Positions 36,651 to 46,330 of a DNA stretch of 64,000 nucleotides are shown here, one piece after another. Position 1 is the stretch's first letter. Every line of letters starts with the position of its first letter. This DNA is from Cryptomeria japonica. Its lineage: Eukaryota; Streptophyta; Pinopsida; Cupressales; Cupressaceae. Location: the NCBI RefSeq assembly GCF_030272615.1, contig NC_081415.1, positions 625,705,740 to 625,769,739 of the forward strand, read 5' to 3'. The notes under the pieces are model-generated. The model worked only from the letters and a program-made list of their open reading frames with translations, did no database searches and was not told the DNA's origin. The translations under genes and the position numbers were made by a program.

Positions 36651-38948
36651 ATGGTTGAAACCCATTCCCAAAAATCTAGGAGAGAAACTAAAGAGGCTCA
36701 AGAGTACGCAAACATGAGTTCTTATGAGTATGACAATGATATCTTTTTCAATTATGATCATACTACATTACCTGACATGGATGCCTATAGAAACATTCCA
36801 AATGTTGAGAACATGGACACTACAAACAACAATGATACACACAATGATGATATCGACAACTTTTCAGTACATTCAGCAGATGTGGAAGAATCCATTATGG
36901 ATCCCTGTTTCAACCCCCATTTCAATTGATTGGTTGAGGAAATAATGAGGAGGGATAGACAATACTTCTTACAAATGATGGCACAAAGTGGAGCCAAGAT
37001 ACCTCATGATTTTGACATGTCTCAAATAATGGAAAATTGACCTTTGCAACAACCTCACTCCAACATGGATCAAAGGAGGCCTAATAGTGGAGGGAATAGA
37101 AGACCACATCTTGTGCCTGAATCACCATCATCTTTGTTTCAAAAACCAGAGGTCCCACATACACATGGCCAAGCCTATGATACTCACCTTCGCATACCAT
37201 TATGGAAGTCTTATGCAGAGAAATATGCTCAATCACATATCAATGCTAAGGATCAACCACCAAAGCAATTGGATATTCAAAGGCATGCTAAAAATTTGGA
37301 CACAAGGAAACCCCGTGTCAAATTTGGGGGCAACACATTAGAACATGACATGCCTGTAGAGTATGGTATACATGGAAAAAATATATATTTCATTCCTCAA
37401 CATGAATCTATACCAAGTGGTACATATATGCAACATCACTATAGACCTCCTCCATATGAACATGTGTATGATCAATATCATCCATATATGCAACATGCTC
37501 CTCCAATTGGTGCCTCAAGCATGGGGTATGGTCCAAGAAGTCGATCTCCACCTAAGAGCAATTTGGAACAACAAATCAGGGACTTACAAAAGAAAATGGA
37601 GGACATAAATACACCGAAGCCAACATACACAATGAGAGACATATGTCCTTATCCATTTGACAAGAGCATTCCAATGCCTCCTTTTCCTACACACTTTGTG
37701 ATGCCTAAATTTGATAAGTATAGAGGAAAAGGGGATCCTAAGGCACACATAAGATAATTTTTCACAGCTTGCATTGAGATAGGAGTAGAAGAGACATATT
37801 TGATGAGATTATTCCCATAGAGCCTAGGCGATCAAGCTATGGAATGGTTCTCCCAACTTCCACCTGGAATTAAGTCATGGGGTGACTTAGTAGAGGCATT
37901 TATTCAACATTTTTCCTACAATATAGAGACAGACATATCAGTCACTACTTTGTGCAACACCAAGCAAAAAGAGGGAGAGTCTTTTGCATCATTTTTACAA
38001 AGATGGAGGAATCTAGCCAGTAGATGCTCTTGTGAAATTCCACAAAAACAAATGGTAGAGATGTTCACCCAAAATGTTAACAAATACATTGGCTATGATC
38101 TAAGGAAAGCTTGTTTGTCCACCTTCAAGAATGTCATTGAAAAAGGCTTAGTGACATAAAAGGTCCTAATTGAACAAGGAGTCGTTAAGATATTCAAGGA
38201 AAACAAAGATGACTTTAAAGGAAAAGACAAGCCAAGATTTTGGAATAAAAACAAGAACACAGTCAATGATGGTGTTGTTGATGCTAATACAGTGCGACCC
38301 AAATTCATTTTTTCTGGATCAAATCAGGTGAATACTCAAACAACTTCTAAATCACGAAGGAAGTACACTCCATTGGGAGAACCACTTGAGTCAGTTTTCA
38401 AAAAGCTAGTGGCAAACAAGGTAATCACTATTCCAGATTTACCTCCATATGAGCCAAAGGTCAAACCAAATTGGTGGAATGATGACGAGTATTGTGAATT
38501 TCATAAGAGAAAAGGTCATAAAATAGGAAATTGTCATCGACTGAAGAACATCATACAAGATCTCATTGATAGGGGTGACATTGAGATTGAGGGACACTCA
38601 TCTAATCAAGAACATGAGATGTTTAAGGAACCATTCCCAAAACATGACAAAGGAAAAGCTAAAGCCACAGATGACCAGACCAACTATACTAGAGCATCTT
38701 ATAACTATGATTCAACTATCAATCACATTTTGATGGACAATTATGTCTCTACCATTATCATCAAGGACAAAATGCCTGAGAATTCTACCCAAAGACCTAA
38801 GATTGTCCTAAAAGGCATCAGATCTTCTTCCGAACCTACCTCTGAATGTCATGTTACAACCCACCGAGGTAAATTGACTTTACAAGGTGCTCCAGCCAAA
38901 AACACCGCTTCCTCATCAACCAAACCTGAGTATGACCTTGTAGAATAG
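36651..38948 (+). pseudogene. Gag of the Tat-like element
   Basis: Capsid-type structural protein that packages element RNA. One frame starts at ATG 36651. It shows an acidic, Asn-rich N-terminus, a Pro/His/Tyr-rich middle (37100-37560), a short coiled coil (NLEQQIRDLQKKMEDI, about 37560), the retrotransposon gag core (AMEWFSQLPPGIKSWGDLVEAF at about 37830, and FLQRWRNLASRC at about 37995), and a Tat-type His/Cys knuckle (YCEFHKRKGHKIGNCHRLK, about 38490). Nonsense codons fall near 36927, 37038, 37755, 37818, 38157 and 38946, without any frameshift. The frame continues straight into protease, as expected when gag and pol are one polyprotein. Confidence 0.9.
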
Positions 38949-40760
38949 TTAGGGAAGACACCTGCACTCATCTCCATACTTGAACTCTTGCGCATATCCC
39001 CCGCACATAAATCCATTCTTGACAAAATCTTCAAAGAAACTATTGTTCCTACTGATCTAAACGTGGACCAGTTTCAAGCCATGGTGGGATACCTTTCCAT
39101 TCCACACTCCCTTACATTCACAGAAACTGATGACACCTCCGTAAATCAGCCACATAATGCACCTTTACACATTGAAGCCTTCATACACAAACATTGAATA
39201 AAACAAGTCCTAATAGATGGAGGAGCAGGTCTGAACATTTGTACATTGAGCACTATTAAACAATTGGGATATTCTAATAAAGCTATGAATTCTACAAACA
39301 AAATTACCATCAAAGCATATGATGATGAAGAGCGTTCATCCAAGGGCACAGTCACCTTACCTCTCAGAGTTGGGCCAGTTACAAAGGATGTGGTTTGTCA
39401 AGTCTAAGATCTAGATCTCACATACAACATACTCTTGGGACGTCCATGGATTCATGAGATGAGCGCAGTCCCTTCTACATATCATCGATGTATCAAGTTT
39501 CCACACAATGGTGTTGAAGTGACCGTCAAAGCAGATCCAAATCTATTCATATATTGCAACAATCTGCAACCTAGATCAGAAATAACAATACCAGTCAATC
39601 GACAAGTTGTTCCTTCTTCGGCATATGTGGATCCAGAATCCTTGATAGCTTCTACATCAAAACAAATAGAGCTAAAAGAAAAATTCAAGATTAAAGACAT
39701 GGGATGTGGTGAGTATATCTTTCATGTTGATCAACTCCCACTATCTCCTAAGACATTCAGTCGACAAGAACAATCTATAAACAATTTACAAGGAATTGGG
39801 TGTGAACCACCTAGTGTTGTGGCTACTGAGTCTGAATGCAAATCTCCTCCAGTGGTGCAAGCAACTCTTGATATCAATAGTCATAAGAATGGTTCCAACA
39901 AAGAATCTATTGAGCCTATCACCAGCCCTCTTGAGAACTCACATAGCTTTACCATATCATCCACTCATTCCATTTCCACTCCACTTCCAAACTTGGATCA
40001 ACAAGAATCACAAAAGCCCTTAGTCATTGGGGATCAAGAATCAAGCTTTGAAAAGAAAAATCTAAAAGTCAAAAATAAAGAAAAGTGCTTTAGTCCAAAT
40101 CAAAATCAAAAGCTATTGGACTCTGCAAAAATCAAAGTCAAGGATAAAAATCCTATGAAGGAAAAGGAACAAGAGTTGATCTCCCCTAATATCAAAATAA
40201 CTAGGGGCAAAAGTTCTAAAATTTCAAGTCAAAAAGCACACTTGTTGATCCTAAGTCTCCATCATGCTATCCTACTTTCACTTCTTTTCACAATCATAAG
40301 CCTTCATAACTCATCCACTTGTTCCTCACATCCTTTACCTTTTGGCGATACATCATGGACCTTTAATGGAGCTTCCTCGAAGGACTTTGTTGTCAAGGAT
40401 GCCCAAACTTCTTTAGGTGACATGCATACGGGCCTGTGTAGTCCACATATTAGTAATTCTCTCTCAGTTCCTTTATCAAGGAAGATAGTCACTCGAGCTA
40501 CACATCATTCAATCAAGGAACAATGCAGCTACAATCACAAGGTAAAGCCTCACACATTTGAGGTAGGTGACTTGGTTCTCAGAGAAAATCCCAAAAATCA
40601 GCAAGACAGAGAGAAGAAGGGCAAGTTCGAACCAAACTGGCTTGGTCCTTACATCATTACAACAACATATGGATTTGGGGCATATCAGCTCTCAACGACA
40701 GAAGATGAACCTTTGGAGGATCCTATCAACAGCATGCACCTTCGCAGGTTCTACACATAG
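38949..40760 (+). pseudogene. Protease fused through a linker to the integrase C-terminal domain (Tat-like element)
   Basis: Same frame as gag. The aspartic protease active site is DGGAGLNI (about 39218), followed by LLGRPWIHEM (about 39435) and AVPSTYHRCIKFP, a signature of Tat/Athila proteases. After about residue 110 of the open stretch beginning 39435 there is a Ser/Lys/Asn-rich linker of about 240 residues. Then comes integrase C-terminal sequence (HKVKPHTFEVGDLVLREN, KGKFEPNWLGPY, MHLRRFYT) ending at a TAG at 40758. Nonsense codons lie near 39195 and 39405; the last 441 codons are open. Reverse transcriptase, RNase H and the DDE core are missing. This is an in-frame internal deletion or a stable defective family. 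Confidence 0.88.
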
Positions 40761-43368
40761 CTCTTTGGAATATCCTAATTCAAAAATACAAAAAAATCAA
40801 AAATTTCAAAAATACAAAAAAATCAAAAATTTCAAAAATACAAAAAAAAAAAAAAAATTCAAAAATACAAAAAAAATTATAAAACAAAAAAAATCGTTAC
40901 TTGGTGAAAACTTGGCAAATAGGTGCCTTGTGACACAAAAAACATTGAAAATTTGAAAAAAGTAAGGAAAAACATTTCGTCCAACGGTGAAAACCACTTC
41001 GGTGGCGCCCTGGGCAAGTACCATGGTGAAAACTGGGTCACCAGTGCCATGTGTAGAGACATTGCTCCTCCCTCCTTCAGGATTCACTTTCATGCTTTCA
41101 CTTTGCACACACTCATAACCTATTCATTCATAATAAACTTACCCATTCCCATCATGGCTTGTTATTGATCTACCCAAGATCGGTTAGCCATTCATAATAA
41201 ACCTCCCTTTTCACCTCCCTTTCCATCCATAATAAATCAGATCCTATCTGTGGCTAAGGCAAATCCTACGTCTAGTAATGGGTGGGGAACTAAGAACATC
41301 ACATGTTTCAAGGAGTATATTTTCTTCCAGCTTTCTTCTGTCTATCCGCGCACAATCTGTAATAAAGCAACATTTGCATCACAGATCCACAATAAAGTTT
41401 CATCTTCTCCGCAATAAAGTATTAGTTTCATGGATTCAATCAGTTTCAGATGAGACATAGCAACAACAATGGGCTTCAACAAATCAAATCTTTCAACAGA
41501 CTTAGACAACATATGGTTCAGTGCTATCTATCCATTTGTGAAAGTAAACATTATGACCACAATCAAATAAGACTTATACAAGTGACAAGAGACACTAAAC
41601 TTGAGGACTACAGTGGATGTTGGTGTCAAGTCTTGGTTTTCTTTTGATTTTATCTTTTGGTGACATGTCTTTTAGCTTTTTCAAGATGTCTCTAACTAGA
41701 GATTCTATCTCCAGGATGTCTTTGACTAGAAAGGTGATGATGGGGTATCGTAAACTATTTGTATTTGCTATCTATGAATTTTCTCTTAGTAATGCTATGA
41801 CTTGTCCAAGGATATGAGGACACTATGAGTCTAGTATGAACTGGGGCATTCCTTGTTTGTGACTATCTTATCTCCATGCAAATAGGTACAATGACTTTCT
41901 GGGTCGAACATATGCCTCGATTGTCATAACCTACTTGCCATAATAAAGCTCAATGATGATAAAGCACAAGAAGCTCTTTCACTTTCATATCTTCTATCTT
42001 TCATCCCCCTTTATTGATTGACTTCGATCGTCCTTCTTGAGTCCGCGTAGCCTACTATCACATGACTGAGTATAATGACACGCCAAAAACATTTGCATTT
42101 CATGTAGTTGCACCTGCATTACCACATATAAGCATTTCATACATACATATAGATATCACAACTGCATCACATCCTGCACACAACACCTGTTAGCACAATT
42201 TACATTTGCATTATCATATTCATCTGCATTACATACATTCACATTTGCATCATGCATACACATATAAAACATAAAAGAACAAAAAAATATATTGCATTGC
42301 ATCATATACATATTTGTATCCATATCATAAGAATCATATAGAAACATACATCATAAAACATATAGAGGCATCACATAGGTACACATGCATATAGCTACCA
42401 CAAAGATGAATCATCTCATATATATATAAAGTGTCATGATACAATGATGTCAAAATCATATGGCTACAATCACCTGCAGGTGTCTCTCTCCCGTGACTCC
42501 GACATAGGCAAATACTCCTGCAGTCAAGCAAATCAATCATCTCAGTCCTAGTGACACTCACTGTTCATCACAAAGTGTTGCTTCTATCCTAGTGGTACTC
42601 CCTGTTCATCACAAAGTACTACGTGTTTGGCACTCCTTGTTCAACACAAAGTGCTACTCACATTTGCACTCACTGTTCATCATAAAGTGCTACTCATATT
42701 TTAGTACTCCCTGTTCATCACAAAAAACTATATCTTGGTACTCACTGTTCATCACAAAGTGCCTTGATCTATCTTATCCTAGGGCCTATGCTTGAGTGAA
42801 TCCTCTTGAGTAGTTTCCTAATTGGCAATGTATTTTCTATCATAGAATTGTCAATCCTATCCCTATTTGCTATCCTAGTCTTCCCTAGAGGACCTGCTTG
42901 AATGTATCCTCTCAGTAGCTTATCCAATCGATAGCGTATGTTCATCACAAAACTGCCGATTTGACCTAGAAATAAATTCACATTTTTGGACACAAACACA
43001 TTTTCCTGACATAAATGTGCATTTATTACATTACCTAGCATGTATTAATGACAACAATAAATGCATCAAAGTACAAGGAGGTTTTGTGGTACTTACTGGC
43101 TCTCCTGCCTCAGCTAGCCTCTGCAATCGGCGAACGCAATCGAATCTGTGAGCCATTGCCATCGCTGCTGACTACTGCTGCTCTATCTCACTCTGCACTC
43201 TGATCTATTGGATGTGTGGAAGACAATGAGGATGTTTTCCCCTCATGGTCTATCTTATAGACTACTCTATCCCTAGCCCTAGCCCTAGTCTCCTATGTCA
43301 GTCTTCATTATCCCATGACTTTGTCACTCTATCCTATCTGATCAGTCCATTCTAGCCTTTCTTTCTTA
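40761..43368 (+). other. 3' untranslated tract of the Tat-like element
   Basis: No gene supported. Just after the stop are AAAAATACAAAAAAATC repeats (40780-40890), then GGTGAAAAC-type motifs (40900-41040) like those after pol in elements A and C. The region 41100-42540 is AT-rich single-copy-looking sequence. A short tandem array is listed separately. Near 43100-43240 the minus strand can be read as a short Arg/Ala/Gln-rich peptide with a stop, too short to call. Confidence 0.6.
42549..42770 (+). repeat. Short tandem array, CTCACTGTTCATCACAAAGT
   Basis: Six or seven imperfect units spaced about 30-45 bp, each with an ACTCACTGTTCATCACAAAG-like core followed by TGCTAC or a variant and a short variable spacer. 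Examples start near 42557, 42597, 42633, 42669, 42705 and 42740. It lies in the element's 3' untranslated region. Confidence 0.85.
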
Positions 43369-43516
43369 TCGAGAGATTGTCTACAATCTTTTTAGACATT
43401 TTCATCCAATCTCTCGAGGGGGCATATCATTCCCATCTTGGGGCAACTCTGTATCGGTTCATCTTATCTTCTTTGAAACAACGCGACAAGCCACATTGTC
43501 TCAAAGAGGGGCAAAA
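43369..43516 (+). promoter_or_regulatory. Two hairpins and polypurine tract of the Tat-like element
   Basis: TCGAGAGATTG (43369-43379) pairs perfectly with CAATCTCTCGA (43407-43417), followed by GGGGGCAT. Then CTTTGAAACAACGCG (43471) pairs with the sequence ending TTGTCTCAAAG (43506). Its mismatches are all A-C, as expected if G-C pairs had decayed by G-to-A change. AGGGGCAAAA (43507-43516) abuts the 3' LTR. Confidence 0.85.
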
Positions 43517-44277
43517 TATAGACACCAAAAATTGTTCAGTCTAATTAAATTATCTAAGCTTAATTCTTCTATTAATTAAATAAATCTTTATTTATTTAAT
43601 TAATTCATTTATCCTCTTCTAGCCTTATTTCTCATTTAAATAAATACATTTATTTATTTAAATTATCCTTTTCCTAAATTAAATAAATATCTTATTTATT
43701 TAATTGATCTCACTTCTTCTATTAATTAAATAAATCTTTATTTATTTAATTAATTCATTAACCTTTTCTACCCATGACACATGTCATTCATCTCTTAATT
43801 CATACACTACCTACCCCTTTCATTATTTTATTATTTCTTTTACCTACCCTCTAATCATAGCCGACCTCATTTTACACCTCTCAATCTTATCCCTCCATTT
43901 CATATAGTGTTTTCTATATAAGGAGATACTTCCTTCATTATCAAACCCTAATCAATCATTCTAACTACTTGATCAATTGACTACTTGGCATATGCGATCC
44001 TACTTGCAACCACATTCCGTTCTTTGTTGAGCTCTTATGCACATAAAATCTGAGAGCAAATACATCAAACAAGATCAATGGAGATAGGAAGAATGGAGAT
44101 CCAAACACTATTGGACATGTGATGGTATAATCTTTGTGATTTCATTTGATTTGCATTGTCTTAGGTAATCTTCATATGTTATGGTGGATCTTTGTTGTTG
44201 TTAGGCTAGGGTTTTGTGGTTGAATTCATTTAGCCTTTCAATATTGTTATTATTGTTATCCATTTTCACCATATACA
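43517..44277 (+). repeat. 3' LTR of the Tat-like element
   Basis: Starts TATAGACACC (TG changed to TA) and ends ACCATATACA, then the TSD ATCAT. It aligns with 32810-33590 throughout and lacks one short AT segment near its start. TATATAAG lies at 43915-43922. Confidence 0.93.
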
Positions 44278-44282
44278 ATCAT

Positions 44283-45121
44283 TTTTAAGGATCGATACAA
44301 TAGCACCCCAAAGATCATTAATAGTCAAAATAATAATGAAACAGATTAAAAGGAGTGCTTCGAGCTATTCTAATATTGTTAGTACCAGTTTTCAGATTCT
44401 GGAAACTATCACCAAAACTTAGTTTCTAGAAATTATCAGCAGAATCCAGACTCTGTAAACTATCAGTAGGAAAACTATCAGCAAAACCCAGTTTCTAGAA
44501 ATTATCAGTAGAATCTAGACTCTGGAAACTATCAACAGGAAAACTATCAGTAGAACCTAGTTTCTGAAAATTATCAGCAGAATCCAGATTCTCGAAACTA
44601 TCAGCAGAACCCAGACTCTGGAAACTATCAACAGAATTCAGATTTTGGAAACTATCAGCATTGGCAAAGGGAAGTCTATAGCAAATTATGTGGAGGATTT
44701 GATCAAAACTATTGCTAGAGCTGAAAATATGAGAGGATCCAACCTCAGATTTGAGCAAATTGAGAAAGATCTGATTGAGAGGAAAGCTAATGCCAATGCT
44801 ATGGATCAAACAATGATGGAAACTATCAATAAAGTTAGCAAAATTGAGGAATGGCTTAAAATTATCACCGAGCAAAGCTTAAACATTCTGAAGGCCTCTG
44901 CTGGCAAAACCAAAACCCTCATCAGCAATTTGGAGGAGAAGGATACCCTAGAAATTGACCCTGACACTGAAGGAACAGGAGATTTTCAAGGACCCAGAAC
45001 AAGAACTAGTGGTAAAAAGAAGGAGAAGAAGCCAAATAAGGACTTGGATGAACTTAAAGCTGCTTTGGCTAACTACAACCAGCTAATGATTAAGGCAGAG
45101 GACCTCCTGAAGGCCTTATAA
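44283..45121 (+). pseudogene. LINE ORF2 end, Gln/Asn/Tyr-rich repeat and coiled-coil frame
   Basis: The RNase H frame, cut at 32809, continues here for 22 codons to a TAA at 44347. In the same frame after that stop, about 44390-44660, a roughly 27-30-bp unit encoding NYQQNPDSG-like repeats occurs about nine times, broken by TAG codons where CAG is expected. A second frame (ending at TAA 45119) then encodes 150 or so residues rich in Lys/Glu (VEDLIKTIARAENMRG, IEKDLIERKANANAM, a basic GKKKEKKPNK patch), which looks like a coiled coil. The repeat and the coiled coil are in different frames, so a frameshift separates them, or they are separate ORFs. I do not recognise this tail from other plant LINEs. 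Confidence 0.65.
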
Positions 45122-45329
45122 TTGTGCAGTGTTATCTCTAGTTTCTTCATTTTGTTGTTTCTACCCTTTGCTGTCCTTTTCGTTTACTGGCTTTATTGCC
45201 AGTCTTTGTTTTTAGTTGCTCTTTCTTGGTCTGGATTCTCTTTGATGATCCTATTTAATCTCCTTTGTTAAAGGTTTCAGGTCCTTAAAACCTATTTTTC
45301 CTATTAATCAGAACATAAGACTGAACTCA

Positions 45330-46175
45330 TTTAATGCATTTATTATGCCTGATAGAGTTTCGATTCAAGCTCTGTCTGTTCCAGTTCTGAAACCCTAAAC
45401 CCTTACAGGAATAACCTTCACATTACAACATCCTCAATTACAATCATTTCCATTATATCCTATCATATCCTTCATTTCACAAAATGATCTAATCAACTGA
45501 CCTATATACCCTTACAATCCTTCATGACTCATGTCATCTTAAATAGATAATTACAAAATGATTATACATGTCGGCTCATTACATATATACATAAATAACA
45601 AAATGAATTGTCAATCGATGGATCACCCAATGATGTTGGCCTTCAATGCCAGTACCCATAGAATCCTTCCTATGGATGAAGATACCTACCAATGTCGGTG
45701 AAGTGTCTATCGGTTAAGCACCTGCCGGTGAAGAATCAAACCAAAGAATGAAGTCAGAACATGTTGCCATCAATGACAACATATGAACCAATCAAATGAG
45801 TGGAATTTGCAAATAATATCACCCTTTGGCATTGATGGCAACACTCATGTGAAAAGTGATAATGGTTTCCATCTATCGGTTTCACCCTGAGACTGCTCCC
45901 CCTGAGCTGAATATCCATCTATGATCATGATCTGTAGAAAATACTCCATATAAGCCCAATGTCAAGAATACTGGTACCCTATTTGTAAGTCATGTCATCC
46001 TTGAATGTTAGTACCCATAGAATCCTTCCTACCGGTGAAGATACCTGTCAGTGTTGGTGAAGAGTCTGTCGGTGAAGCACCTTCCAGTGAAGAACCAAAC
46101 CAAAGAGTGAAGCCGAAACATGTTTCCATTAGTTACAACATATAAAACCAATCAAATGAGTTTCATTTTCCAACA
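45330..46175 (-). repeat. 3' LTR of element N, inner part
   Basis: Continues 26592-26918 after the LINE. It runs to CCAACA at 46175, the minus-strand LTR start TGTTGG, immediately followed (in plus order) by ATCTCCCCCTTTGGC, the complement of N's polypurine tract. It is longer than the matching part of N's other LTR because it contains a 360-bp duplication. Confidence 0.85.
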
Positions 46176-46330
46176 ATCTCCCCCTTTGGCATTGATGGCA
46201 ACACTCATGTGAAAAATGATAATGGTTTCCATCTGTCGATTTCACTCTGAAACTGCAACCCCTGAGCTGAATATCCATCTGTGATCATGATCTACACAAA
46301 ATACTCAATAGCTCTTGATGTCAAGAATAT
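45645..46330 (-). repeat. Direct duplication spanning the LTR/polypurine-tract junction of element N
   Basis: The block from GTACCCATAGAATCCTTCCT to TGTCAAGAATA occurs twice, offset by about 360 bp (GTACCC at 45652 and 46011; CCCTTTGGCATTGATGGCAA at 45822 and 46182). Each copy contains LTR end, polypurine tract and the first part of the internal region. The first copy's tract is degenerate (AATATCACCCTTTGG). Confidence 0.88.

Larger units (their letters stand above)
32810..44277 (+). mobile_element. Non-autonomous Ty3/gypsy Tat-like element with intact LTR pair
   Basis: TSD ATCAT at 32805-32809 and 44278-44282. The element is 11.47 kb long, or about 11.0 kb without its nested solo LTR. Order: 5' LTR, long repeat-bearing leader, gag, protease, linker, integrase C-terminal end, 3' UTR, two hairpins, polypurine tract, 3' LTR. 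Reverse transcriptase, RNase H and the integrase core are absent. The two LTRs differ by about a dozen substitutions and an 18-20 bp indel by eye, so it moved fairly recently and must have used another element's enzymes. Confidence 0.93.
26919..45311 (+). mobile_element. L1-type LINE, split by a Tat-like element
   Basis: The 18-bp TSD AACATAAGACTGAACTCA occurs at 26901-26918 and 45312-45329. The empty site is preserved in N's other LTR at about 59727-59746. The LINE's own parts are 26919-32809 and 44283-45311, about 6.9 kb. Order: 5' UTR (short), ORF1, ORF2 (endonuclease, reverse transcriptase, zf-RVT, RNase H), a Gln/Asn-rich repeat, a coiled-coil frame, and a 3' UTR (45122-45311) containing a TACTGGCTTTATTGCCAGTC hairpin. 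No poly(A) tail is visible at the 3' junction, which is unusual for L1. Confidence 0.92.

Noticed and set aside
43090-43250. Remnant of an antisense PMD tail in the Tat-like 3' tract
   Set aside because: A short Arg/Ala/Gln-rich minus-strand peptide can be read, but it contains a stop and shows no sequence match to the tail at 2890-3400.
44495-44875. Minus-strand frame of Asp/Ser/Phe repeats
   Set aside because: It is the reverse complement of the LINE Gln/Asn-rich repeat; the plus-strand phase matches the RNase H frame.
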